A stretch of DNA of 64,000 nt from Aquella oligotrophica (GTDB lineage Bacteria > Pseudomonadota > Gammaproteobacteria > Burkholderiales > UBA11063): assembly GCF_002892535.1 (NCBI RefSeq), contig NZ_CP024847.1:372001-436000 (forward strand). Direction: 5' to 3'. This document shows, in pieces, positions 1 through 8,084 of the stretch (position 1 is its first letter; every line of letters starts with the position of its first letter). A program made the translations under genes and the position numbers. Below the pieces are notes generated by a model that saw only the letters and a program-made list of their open reading frames with translations, did no database searches and was not told the origin of the DNA.

Positions 1-413
1 GTAATGGTAGTCCGGATATAAAAGGCAATGCTCCTGGAACATATGCTTTTGTTGCTGATTATAATCGTGCAACCAAAACATTTAGTAATTGGACTTCCTA
101 TACTTATGCTAATCAGCCATCTGCAGTAGCACATTTTGAAGGTATTACTTCTGATGGTAATGGTGGTTACAATCTTGCAGGAAGTGGTTTAGCTAATGGG
201 GCTTTATATGTTTCATTAATTAATGTAAAACGTAATGCAAATGGAACGTTTAATCCAACTTCAACTTGGACTAATGTCTGGTATCCGGGTTCCAGTGTTA
301 CAACGAGTGATACAGTTTATCAGAACTATGTTCTTGGAGTTTATCAAGAGTCTGGTGTGAGTGGGCAGTCGGGTTACGTCGCAGCCATTCCGGGAGCTTA
401 TTACGGTAATTAG
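1..413 (+). CDS. C-terminal part of a secreted or surface protein (partial)
   Basis: An open frame enters from the left edge and ends at TAG 411-413, giving 136 residues with no start in the window. The peptide is rich in Gly, Asn, Ser, Thr and Tyr, with very few charged residues and no Cys. It has alternating hydrophobic/polar stretches such as NGALYVSLINVKRN and QNYVLGVYQESG, and ends in AYYGN. This composition fits a beta-rich exported or cell-surface protein of a Gram-negative bacterium. I do not recognise the family. A hairpin terminator follows directly, so the gene is the last of its transcript. That it is coding is well supported; the function is unknown. Confidence 0.7.
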   Translation, partial: NGSPDIKGNAPGTYAFVADYNRATKTFSNWTSYTYANQPSAVAHFEGITSDGNGGYNLAGSGLANGALYVSLINVKRNANGTFNPTSTWTNVWYPGSSVTTSDTVYQNYVLGVYQESGVSGQSGYVAAIPGAYYGN

Positions 414-439
414 TGATATTTTATTATAGCACGTAAATT

Positions 440-466
440 GGTAGCCTTTTAGGCTGCCTTTTTTGT
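440..466 (+). terminator. Rho-independent terminator of the partial first gene
   Basis: An 8-bp stem (GGTAGCCT 440-447 with AGGCTGCC 451-458, including one G-T pair) is followed by a run of six T. It lies just after the stop at 413. It overlaps the last codons of the convergent transporter gene (stop at 449-451), so the two genes meet tail to tail across this hairpin. Confidence 0.7.
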
Positions 467-1366
467 TTGTACGCTAAAATAAATCTCTCTAATTATTATA
501 TAACAAGTCATTATTGTCGCAACTGCTATGGACAACCATTCACTAATTAGAGCAGATAAACCAAATTTGCTAGTTAACTGTAAATTTGCCATCCCGGAAA
601 CTGCAAAAGGAAAAGTAAATGCTGCTAATCCTACTGAAAACTTACGTCTAAGACATATAACTAAACCAATAACGCTAAATACATTAAATAATAGATTTAG
701 GTAGAATAAACTAGTGATAAGTAATATTTGATAGCTAACTATAGTGTATTTACTCAATGCTAGTAATAATAAGCTCAGTGGTGCAGCATAAATCCCAGTT
801 GAATATAATTCAGCGGGAGATAGTGGAGTTATAACCTGCCGTAAGATAATTGCTAAGCTTATAGGGACGATTAGAATTAGTGCGAAAATATAGATATAAT
901 GGCTAATTATTATTTGTGTATCAGTCCATGCTGAAAGCCCAATTGCAATAAAACCAATTGGTGGAATAAACCAGCTGGGTAAAATTAAGCTTAACTGTTT
1001 GTTTCTAATTTCTTGTGTTGCAAAATACATTAGCAAACTTAGGTGTAGGATAAATGAACTATACCAGAGTATAGAGGAGATGGCGACTTCATAATGGCTA
1101 TGTAGTTTATTCGCCAATATTGCCAGAAACATACTGAATAGTGGTAGATAGCCGCCAGACAGATAATTGTCTAGTTCAGTCTTAAGTAGATCAAAATGGA
1201 TCAAATATTTTGTGGTTTCTATCAAAAATATAACAACTCCGGTGATTAGGAACAAATTACTAAGTCGGTTTAAGTATTGTAGTTGATAAAAACTAGCAAG
1301 TGTAATGCAGCTGATTGCAATGCCATTATAGGCAACTGGGACATTTCTGAGTTTGGAAAGAAGCAT
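449..1366 (-). CDS. TDT family transporter (TehA/SLAC1-like)
   Basis: A very hydrophobic 305-residue protein with about ten membrane segments. The motif SWFIPPIGFIAIG near residue 130 and the later YAAPLSLLLLAL stretch are typical of the tellurite-resistance/dicarboxylate transporter family, whose members include TehA and the yeast malate permease Mae1. It should sit in the inner membrane and carry C4-dicarboxylates or other small anions; the substrate cannot be read from sequence. It lies 37 nt downstream of the GntR regulator on the same strand, so both are probably co-transcribed and the regulator may control it. Length is normal for the family. Confidence 0.75.
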   Translation of the reverse strand: MLLSKLRNVPVAYNGIAISCITLASFYQLQYLNRLSNLFLITGVVIFLIETTKYLIHFDLLKTELDNYLSGGYLPLFSMFLAILANKLHSHYEVAISSILWYSSFILHLSLLMYFATQEIRNKQLSLILPSWFIPPIGFIAIGLSAWTDTQIIISHYIYIFALILIVPISLAIILRQVITPLSPAELYSTGIYAAPLSLLLLALSKYTIVSYQILLITSLFYLNLLFNVFSVIGLVICLRRKFSVGLAAFTFPFAVSGMANLQLTSKFGLSALISEWLSIAVATIMTCYIIIREIYFSVQTKKAA

Positions 1367-1403
1367 TTTATATGCGTTTTATAATCAATAGATAAATCAG
1401 ATT

Positions 1404-2078
1404 CTAACTGATAATCTTGTTATTGGATAGAGTTTTTGTAATCTGTTCAATCCCTTTAGTCAAATGTCGATATAATAATTCAGTTGCCTGATCTATTTTT
1501 CGGTTAATACATAATTTGGCAAGAGCTGCATGTTCGGCATGGCTTGGCTTAATTTGCCGATTTAAATTTCCAATATTAGCTAGGTTAGTTAGCCAGTCTT
1601 TAAATTCCTCACATTCATTTCTTATTTTCCAAAGCGCAGGTGAGTTGGCTGTTGCCAAAAGTTTATTATGAAATTCACTATTTAGTTGTGCCCAGTATTC
1701 ATATTGTACTAGCATATCATTGCTCTCAACCTTAGATAGGCTATATAAGCTAGCCATTATCTGAGCTTCCCATTCGGTAGTACCGAAATTGATAGCATCT
1801 TTTAAGAGTAAACATTCAATTTTGGCATGGGCCATAAGACCGTCTCTAACTTCTTCTATCGATAAGGAACTAACCCTGAATCCTGTTTTATCTTTTAATT
1901 CTACTAAATAGGTATTAGCAAGCCTTGCCAAAGCTTCCCGGATTGGACTCATCCCGACTCCAAGTAATTCCTTTAGATATTCGCCTTTTAGTTTTTCACC
2001 TGGCTTTAATTGTCCACTTATGATCAAATGGCGAATTTGATTAAAACAGTTGCTGGCAAGAGTGATTTGTTTGGTCAT
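1404..2078 (-). CDS. GntR-family transcriptional regulator with FCD domain
   Basis: A 224-residue protein. Residues about 10-62 form a winged helix with the GntR signature (SGQLKPGEKLKGEYLKELL followed by SPIREALARL). Residues about 80-210 are all-helical with spaced His residues (EFHNKLLATA, HAEHAALAKL), as in the FCD ligand-binding domain, which often binds a metal and an organic acid. It is transcribed divergently from the biotin operon and upstream of a TDT transporter, so it could regulate either. The biotin regulator BioR of alphaproteobacteria is also a GntR protein, but I see no clear BioR-type palindrome here. The target is therefore an inference. Confidence 0.85.
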   Translation of the reverse strand: MTKQITLASNCFNQIRHLIISGQLKPGEKLKGEYLKELLGVGMSPIREALARLANTYLVELKDKTGFRVSSLSIEEVRDGLMAHAKIECLLLKDAINFGTTEWEAQIMASLYSLSKVESNDMLVQYEYWAQLNSEFHNKLLATANSPALWKIRNECEEFKDWLTNLANIGNLNRQIKPSHAEHAALAKLCINRKIDQATELLYRHLTKGIEQITKTLSNNKIIS

Positions 2079-2108
2079 TGTTAAATTTTATAAAATTTAT
2101 AGTTTTGT

Positions 2109-2163
2109 CGCTAAAATTATTTATTTTCGTTAATGATTTCGCATTATTGTACTATTTTTAGCG
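2109..2163. promoter_or_regulatory. Inverted repeat in the GntR/bioB divergent region
   Basis: CGCTAAAA at 2109-2116 and TTTTAGCG at 2156-2163 are perfect 8-bp inverted arms separated by 39 bases. They are centred in the 170-bp region between the GntR gene and bioB. The position suits operator half-sites for the adjacent regulator. No BirA-type box was recognised. The symmetry is seen; the function is a guess. Confidence 0.35.
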
Positions 2164-2248
2164 TAATATGGCGAGTTAATAAAAATTATATTGCTAATAT
2201 TTTATAAAAAATAATGAATATTCGAAAATTTATGAGGTTTATTGTTTG

Positions 2249-3190
2249 ATGAAAAAATTAAAAGATGAAATAACTCTAGTCTATACTAAGCCATTACTTG
2301 AACTGGTAGCTACAGCCTATAAAATTCATAGTGAAAATTTTGCTGCTGATATCGAAATGTGTAAATTGATAAGCGTCAAAACTGGTGGTTGTCCGGAAGA
2401 TTGCGGTTATTGTGCGCAAAGCATCAAATATTCAACGGCAGTCGAAAATAACCCACTATTACCATTGGAAATAGTTAGAAGCAAGATTGAAGAGGCAAAA
2501 GCTAATGGTGCTAGCCGGGTTTGCCTTGGGGCGGGTTATCGGAGTCCGAATCAGCGCGTGCTTGATACAGTTATTGAATACGTAAAGCTTATTAAGGAAA
2601 GTGGGCTTGAAGCTTGTGCTACTCTTGGTGGGCTTAGTGAGATTCAGGCGCAAGAACTGAAACAAGCAGGGCTTGACTATTATAATCATAATATCGATAC
2701 TTCACCAGAGTATTATTCTGAAGTGATTACTACCCGAAGCTTTAATGATCGTTTGGCGACCATAGAGAATGTTGCTAAAGCCGGGCTTAAAGTTTGTTGT
2801 GGTGGGATAATCGGCATGGGCGAATCGCGCGCAGATCGAATTAGCTTTATTGCTGCATTATTAAATATGCCTGCGTTACCCGATTCGATTCCGGTAAATT
2901 GTTTGGTCCCAGTTGATGGTACGCCATTAGCTTCCAAAGCAAATCTTGATAAGATTGAGCTAATTCGCCTGATTGCTACGCTTAGAATTTACTTTCCGCT
3001 AACCCGAATCCGTTTATCTGCTGGGCGCAATAAACTTTCTGATGCTGAGCAGGCATTTTGTTTTATGGCTGGTGCTAATTCAATTTTCTGTGGCGAGAAA
3101 TTGTTGACTACCCCAAATATTAGCCAGAGTAAAGACCAGCTGCTTTTTGCCAAACTTGGGTTAAATAATGCTAGCACCAGCGTGGAATAG
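2249..3190 (+). CDS. bioB: Biotin synthase
   Basis: A 313-residue radical-SAM enzyme that inserts sulfur into dethiobiotin to give biotin, the last step of the pathway. The [4Fe-4S] motif GGCPEDCGYCAQS is near residue 47. Further conserved Cys in SRVCLGAG, EACATLGG and KVCCGGIIGMGES, and the Arg in RLSAGRN, match the ligands of the second [2Fe-2S] cluster. YNHNIDTSPEYY is also characteristic. A GAGG at 2234-2237 lies 11 nt before the ATG at 2249; a TTG at 2246 in the same frame would have better spacing, so the start may be one codon earlier. First gene of the bioBFHCDA operon; overlaps bioF by 23 nt. Confidence 0.97.
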   Translation: MKKLKDEITLVYTKPLLELVATAYKIHSENFAADIEMCKLISVKTGGCPEDCGYCAQSIKYSTAVENNPLLPLEIVRSKIEEAKANGASRVCLGAGYRSPNQRVLDTVIEYVKLIKESGLEACATLGGLSEIQAQELKQAGLDYYNHNIDTSPEYYSEVITTRSFNDRLATIENVAKAGLKVCCGGIIGMGESRADRISFIAALLNMPALPDSIPVNCLVPVDGTPLASKANLDKIELIRLIATLRIYFPLTRIRLSAGRNKLSDAEQAFCFMAGANSIFCGEKLLTTPNISQSKDQLLFAKLGLNNASTSVE

Positions 3191-4361
3191 ACAGATAGAC
3201 GAGGCAATCAATAAATTGCCATTGATTCGTAACCGTTATCCACGTAGCGGTTCAAGCTCTAGTAAAGTTATAGTTCGCGAAGGGCAAAGCTATCATAATT
3301 TTATTAGCAATGATTATCTTGGTTTAAGTACGCATCCAGAATTAAAGCAAGCATTCAAAATAGCTTGTGATGATTATGGTATTGGGAGTACTGGTGCCGC
3401 TAGCCTTAGTGGTTATACTGAAGCTCAATATATTCTAGAACAGAATCTCGCGCAATGGCTGCAATTGGAAGATGTTTTAGTTATGAATAGTGGCTTTAGC
3501 CTGAATAGTTCATTATATAAGTCATTGTCTAATGCTAATACGATGATCTGGCTTGATAAAAATTGTCATGCTTCCCATATTGATGGTGTACTTGCTAGTA
3601 AATCACGTTTTGCACGCTTTGATGGCAATAATATTACTGATTTACGGAGTAAAATTTCTAGGTTGCCGGATTTACTTCATTTGGTGATTAGTGAGGGTGT
3701 CTTTAGTATGGATGGTAGCTCAGACTATTTGGCGGGATTGATTCAACTTCGGAAAGACTTTCAAGATCAGCTGCTTTTAGTGGTCGATGATGCACATGGG
3801 GTTGGTGTTATTGGTAAAAATGGTTTTGGGCAGATTGAGAAAATAGGTTTTTTACCAAAAGATATTGATTTATACATTGGGACATTAGGTAAAACTTTTG
3901 CTTCACATGGGGGATTTATTGGTGGAAATAAATGGATTATTGAGTATCTCCGGCAAAGTATTCGTGCCCAGATTTATACTACTTGCTTGCCTCCGGCTAT
4001 TCATGCTGCAAGTAATGCAGCACTTACTATCATAAAGAGTGGAGAAGGGTTTAAATTACGCCAGCAATTATTGGCAAATATTGATTTTTTCAAAGCCCAA
4101 GTAAAAAATCTGAATATCCAATTAATGTATCGTGACATAAATTATTCGCCAATCCAATTGATCGATGGCTATTCACTTGCGCAATTATCTTATCTGGCAA
4201 AGTATTTGCAGGATAAAAAGATTCTTGCTGGATTTATCCGTTATCCGACAGTAGCAAAAAATAGTCCACGTATCCGACTATCTTTACTTGCTACTCATAC
4301 TTACGATGATATATCTAACTTATGTTATGAAATACAGCAAGGCTTGTCATATGTCAGCTAA
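3168..4361 (+). CDS. bioF: 8-amino-7-oxononanoate synthase
   Basis: A 397-residue PLP enzyme of the alpha-oxoamine synthase family. It condenses pimeloyl-ACP (or pimeloyl-CoA) with alanine to 8-amino-7-oxononanoate. The PLP lysine is K242 in GTLGKTFASHGG. The VDDAHGVGVIG motif near residue 206 holds the cofactor-binding Asp and His, and NDYLGLSTHP near residue 48 is the usual entry motif. The start lies inside bioB (23-nt overlap), which points to translational coupling. The length is slightly above the family norm of about 385. It overlaps the following bioH by 11 nt. Confidence 0.96.
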   Translation: MLAPAWNRQIDEAINKLPLIRNRYPRSGSSSSKVIVREGQSYHNFISNDYLGLSTHPELKQAFKIACDDYGIGSTGAASLSGYTEAQYILEQNLAQWLQLEDVLVMNSGFSLNSSLYKSLSNANTMIWLDKNCHASHIDGVLASKSRFARFDGNNITDLRSKISRLPDLLHLVISEGVFSMDGSSDYLAGLIQLRKDFQDQLLLVVDDAHGVGVIGKNGFGQIEKIGFLPKDIDLYIGTLGKTFASHGGFIGGNKWIIEYLRQSIRAQIYTTCLPPAIHAASNAALTIIKSGEGFKLRQQLLANIDFFKAQVKNLNIQLMYRDINYSPIQLIDGYSLAQLSYLAKYLQDKKILAGFIRYPTVAKNSPRIRLSLLATHTYDDISNLCYEIQQGLSYVS

Positions 4362-5055
4362 TAACTTGAAATTACTTTTGATCGGTGGATTTGGCTTTAA
4401 TGAGCTACCATTAAAGGGAATTAGCGGATTATTTGGCGAATATAGGTTTATTGACATTAATCAGTTTGGCGAAGACTATACTCTTGAGATGATGGCGGAT
4501 AAACTAATTCAAATTCAATCACAATATATGGCAAATTATATCGTTGCTTTTTCAATGGGTGGACTGCTAGTATTAAAAGCAATGGAATTATCTGCGATAC
4601 CGTTAGCCGATAAAGTGATTTTGTTTAATAGTACTCCTTGCTTCATGACAAAAGAAAATTGGCAGGGAGTTAGTCACCAAGATTATGAATCGCTACTTAC
4701 TCGTTTATCTAGCTCTTCATTTGATAGTTTTATGACTTATTTATCAAGGTTTTTTGCTTATCCATACCCAATTAGCAAGGAAGTGGATTACAAGAAATGG
4801 TGGGCAAATACCAATCATAAGCGCTTATTGAATCTGCTATCAATATTTCTGGCAACTGATTTACGTGAGGGATGTGCAAAGTTTATTGACCAAATTATTT
4901 GGATAAACTCTAGCGAGGATATTCTGGTAAAAATGAATCAATCACGCCATAATTCATTTACCTTAGCTAACTCAAGTCATTTGCTATTCGATAAGCATCA
5001 ACTTAATCAGCTTTTTAATAATCATATCCTGAGTCTGGAAGGTAGTAATGGCTAA
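4351..5055 (+). CDS. bioH: BioH-like pimeloyl-ACP methyl ester esterase
   Basis: A 234-residue alpha/beta hydrolase. A nucleophile elbow, AFSMGG, places Ser near residue 68; Asp190 (SSEDI) and His210 (SSHLL) complete a plausible triad. An Ala replaces the first Gly of the usual G-x-S-x-G motif. Its place between bioF and bioC indicates the esterase that removes the methyl group BioC adds, releasing pimeloyl-ACP for BioF. The start at 4351 is preferred over upstream in-frame codons because an AAGG lies about 8 nt before it and it overlaps bioF by only 11 nt. Similarity to BioH is moderate; BioG- or BioV-type esterases are alternatives. Confidence 0.8.
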   Translation: MSANNLKLLLIGGFGFNELPLKGISGLFGEYRFIDINQFGEDYTLEMMADKLIQIQSQYMANYIVAFSMGGLLVLKAMELSAIPLADKVILFNSTPCFMTKENWQGVSHQDYESLLTRLSSSSFDSFMTYLSRFFAYPYPISKEVDYKKWWANTNHKRLLNLLSIFLATDLREGCAKFIDQIIWINSSEDILVKMNQSRHNSFTLANSSHLLFDKHQLNQLFNNHILSLEGSNG

Positions 5056-5836
5056 GCAAATTCAGAATCTACAGACTCAGCAACGCTTAAAAGCTAATTT
5101 CAATAAAGCTGCCAGTAGCTACCTTGATCATGCAATCATTCAGCAAAAGCCAGCACTATTACTTATTGATAAATTTAGTAAATATCATACTTCTGGGCGA
5201 GTGCTTGATCTTGGCAGCGGACCGGGGACATTTAGCCATGACAAATGCCAGCTACCAGATAATCTAGTTAATGTTGATCTTAGTCTAAATATGCTAAAAC
5301 AAAGTACGTGTAACCATAACGATCTCGTTTGTGCTGATGTAGCCAACCTGCCTTTTGCCAACTCGGCATATTCAATAGTAATTTCAAGCTTGATGTTGCA
5401 GTGGCTTGATGATAAAAATAAGGCATTTAGCGAATTAAGTCGGATAATTAAATCTGACGGTCATTTATTATTTACAACCTTAATTAATCCCTCCTTATGG
5501 CAGCTTGATCTGGCATACAAACAGATTGATGACTATCAACATATCCGCCATTTTTGCCATGAAGATGACTATTTTGAGTTATGTCGGAGCAATGGTTTTG
5601 AGGTTTTAGAGAGTATTATTTGGTCTGATGATTATGAATTTGCAAGCATGCTGGAATTATTCCGTCATTTTCGATTAACCGGAACAACCTTGCCACAAAA
5701 ATCGCAGCAACGAGGTATTGGCGGTAAAGAGCGTCTGGCAAAGCTTGCCATAAATTATCCAGATATGAGAGATGGCGGGAAATTTCGTTTAAGTTATTAT
5801 TATTTATTAATTGTAGCAAGGAAAACTTATGAATAA
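5048..5836 (+). CDS. bioC: Malonyl-ACP O-methyltransferase
   Basis: A 262-residue class I SAM methyltransferase. Residues 10-30 (RLKANFNKAASSYLDHA) match the typical BioC N-terminus, and the SAM-binding motif I is VLDLGSGPGTFS at about 52-63. A later SSLMLQWLDD matches motif IV of the family. BioC methylates the free carboxylate of malonyl-ACP so that fatty acid synthesis can build the pimeloyl chain; BioH later removes the methyl. It overlaps bioH and bioD by 8 nt each, so the three are likely translated in a coupled way. Confidence 0.93.
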   Translation: MAKQIQNLQTQQRLKANFNKAASSYLDHAIIQQKPALLLIDKFSKYHTSGRVLDLGSGPGTFSHDKCQLPDNLVNVDLSLNMLKQSTCNHNDLVCADVANLPFANSAYSIVISSLMLQWLDDKNKAFSELSRIIKSDGHLLFTTLINPSLWQLDLAYKQIDDYQHIRHFCHEDDYFELCRSNGFEVLESIIWSDDYEFASMLELFRHFRLTGTTLPQKSQQRGIGGKERLAKLAINYPDMRDGGKFRLSYYYLLIVARKTYE

Positions 5837-6509
5837 ACAGGTTTTTGCAGTAATTGGAACTGATACCGAAATTGGTAAAACTTATAGTTGTTGTCGGATA
5901 CTTGAATATCTGGTAACAGTCGAGAAAAAGGTAACTGGACTGAAGCCAATTGCATCAGGTGTTTTAGAAACGCCACTAGGAGTAGTTAATTCCGATAGTT
6001 ATGCTCATTATCAGGCAAGTAATGTTAAATTGACAATTGATAAAATTACTCCATTTTGCTTTAAGGAGGCAATTGCACCACATATTGCGGCAATAAATGA
6101 AGATGTGGATTTAAATTCAGCGATTATTGCGGACAAAATAAATTTTTCAATTGCAGCAAGTGAGGCTGAGATTATTATCGTTGAAGGGGTAGGTGGGCTA
6201 ATGGTTCCATTAAATTATCAGGAAACGTATCTTGATTTATTAAAAAGATTAGGACTACCAATAATTTTGGTAGTTGGAGTAAAGCTTGGTTGTTTAAATC
6301 ATGTATTATTAACTAATCATGTCCTACTTAATCATGGCTTAAAACCCGTAGGATTTATAGCTAATTGTCTTGATGAGGCAATGCCATATCTGGTAGAAAA
6401 TATCGCAACACTCGAAAAAATGCTTAGTTGTGATTTGTTAGCAACAATAAACTATGGTGGGGGTATTGAACCCACTGCAAAATTTAATCAAGTTTTTGGG
6501 CTACAGTAA
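5829..6509 (+). CDS. bioD: Dethiobiotin synthetase
   Basis: A 226-residue ATP-dependent carboxylase that closes the ureido ring of dethiobiotin from 7,8-diaminopelargonate and CO2. The P-loop GTDTEIGKT is at residues 10-18. GLKPIASG near residue 39 and the EGVGGLMVPL motif near residue 121 are typical. Family length is normal. It overlaps bioC by 8 nt, and bioA begins 2 nt after its stop. Confidence 0.96.
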   Translation: MNKQVFAVIGTDTEIGKTYSCCRILEYLVTVEKKVTGLKPIASGVLETPLGVVNSDSYAHYQASNVKLTIDKITPFCFKEAIAPHIAAINEDVDLNSAIIADKINFSIAASEAEIIIVEGVGGLMVPLNYQETYLDLLKRLGLPIILVVGVKLGCLNHVLLTNHVLLNHGLKPVGFIANCLDEAMPYLVENIATLEKMLSCDLLATINYGGGIEPTAKFNQVFGLQ

Positions 6510-6511
6510 TT

Positions 6512-7786
6512 ATGCTAAGTACTTGGTTACCCGCATCTATTCCAGATGAAACAAACTTATTAAATATCACTCGTGCCAAAGGCTCATATTTATATACTGT
6601 AGATGGGAGAGAACTTTATGATGGGGTTTCGAGTTGGTGGTGTAAACCGTTAGGGCATTGCCATCCAATTGTAACTAATGCTTTAGCTCATCAAGCTAGT
6701 TTATTTGAACATCATATTCCGGCAAACGCAACTAATTCAGTAATCGAGGAATTATCCAGTCGTCTTCTAGGTATATTTACACAGATGGATAAGGTAATGT
6801 ATGCCTCGGATGGTAGCTCAGCAATAGAAATTGCCATGAAATTGGCATATGAAGCCCGGTTATTAAATGGTGAACAAGCTAAAAATCATTTTATCGCTTT
6901 ATCCGGTGCCTATCATGGGGAAACAGCGCTAACTCTTTCCGTTTGTGGGATAGATGCTTATAAAAAGAATTATCAGGGTTTACTTACGCAAAATTTCTTT
7001 ATTCCAAATCTCACTTATGTTAGTTCCTGTGATGATGACTTATGGCATGAATCAGATTTTGATGAGGCGTTATATCGCGAGTTTTTTAATTTGCATGCTA
7101 GTAAATGCTGTGCACTAATTATTGAGCCAATTATTCAGGGTGCTAATGGATTAAAAATTATTAGTAAGGATTTTTTATCAAGACTTATTCATTTGGCTCG
7201 CGAGTATGGGCTTTATATTATTGCTGACGAGATCATGGTTGGACTTGGGCGCCTTGCCTGCTACTCAGTTTGTGTTAGCTATCTTGGGTTTGAGCCGGAT
7301 ATAGTTTGTTTTGCCAAGAATCTCACCGCTGGAGTTATTCCAATGAGTGCGGTAGTGATTAATAAAAAAATTACCGATATTTTTAGGTACTATCGTAAGC
7401 TATTCCCACATTCGCATACTCATAGCTGTAATACGCTTGGCGCTAGTGTTGCCAATGCTTATTTAAATCATCTAGCTAATTCGGATATGTTAATAGAGAT
7501 TAAACAGAATGAATTAGGGTTGCTAAAAATGATGCAGGATTTCAGCAATAAATATGATTTTATCATCAATCCGCGGGCAATTGGTGGAGTAGCTGCTTGT
7601 GATTTAAATCTTCCTGCTTCCGCTATTTCACAAATATTTAATCTTGGTATTCAGTGTGGAATATATTTACGCCCAATTAATAATACGCTATATGTGATGC
7701 CTCCCTTACATGATTTAACTAGTGATGTTCCAATAATAAAATCATTACTCACAATGGTTTTGGAGGTTTTGCAAAAATGGGAATAA
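6512..7786 (+). CDS. bioA: Adenosylmethionine-8-amino-7-oxononanoate aminotransferase
   Basis: A 424-residue class III aminotransferase that makes 7,8-diaminopelargonate with SAM as amino donor. Family landmarks are DGVSSWWCKPLGHCHP at residues 37-52, YASDGSSAIEIAMK at 97-110, GAYHGET near 132, the ADEIMVGLGR stretch near 239, and the PLP lysine K269 in AKNLTAG. Last gene of the six-gene biotin operon. No strong terminator follows; an AT-rich stretch leads to the small lipoprotein gene. Confidence 0.95.
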   Translation: MLSTWLPASIPDETNLLNITRAKGSYLYTVDGRELYDGVSSWWCKPLGHCHPIVTNALAHQASLFEHHIPANATNSVIEELSSRLLGIFTQMDKVMYASDGSSAIEIAMKLAYEARLLNGEQAKNHFIALSGAYHGETALTLSVCGIDAYKKNYQGLLTQNFFIPNLTYVSSCDDDLWHESDFDEALYREFFNLHASKCCALIIEPIIQGANGLKIISKDFLSRLIHLAREYGLYIIADEIMVGLGRLACYSVCVSYLGFEPDIVCFAKNLTAGVIPMSAVVINKKITDIFRYYRKLFPHSHTHSCNTLGASVANAYLNHLANSDMLIEIKQNELGLLKMMQDFSNKYDFIINPRAIGGVAACDLNLPASAISQIFNLGIQCGIYLRPINNTLYVMPPLHDLTSDVPIIKSLLTMVLEVLQKWE

Positions 7787-7885
7787 CTTATGCAAATTTG
7801 GAACGATTTCTTGCCTAGCATAATGCTATTATAATGTTTATTAACACAAATAAATATTATAAACAGATTAATAGTGAGAACAGTA

Positions 7886-8062
7886 ATGAAAACATTTGGC
7901 GTAATAATCAGTTTGGTAATTTCAATAACAACTCTTATTGCTTGTACGGATAGTAATGTAAACTCTCTTCAGCAAATAATAAATGCAAGTAATTCTGCAA
8001 AGGCCTCAACTTCTGGTTTAAATAAATCAATTAATATTGATGCCAACAAAGAACGGGTATGA
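7886..8062 (+). CDS. Small predicted lipoprotein
   Basis: A 58-residue protein that starts MKTFGVIISLVISITTLIAC: a basic start, a hydrophobic core and a lipobox ending in Cys20. A Ser/Asn-rich tail of fewer than 40 residues follows. The ATG at 7886 is preferred to the in-frame GTG at 7874 because it gives a proper signal peptide and has GAGA just upstream. The product should be a lipid-anchored envelope peptide of unknown role. It lies 22 nt before the phytase-like gene and is probably co-expressed with it. Confidence 0.6.
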   Translation: MKTFGVIISLVISITTLIACTDSNVNSLQQIINASNSAKASTSGLNKSINIDANKERV

Positions 8063-8084
8063 TAATTTTTAGTGTAAAGTTAAT

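Noticed and set aside
2079-2245. BirA operator or BioR palindrome upstream of bioB
   Set aside because: No stretch resembles the TTGTAAACC-type arms or a TTATNNATAA palindrome well enough to claim.
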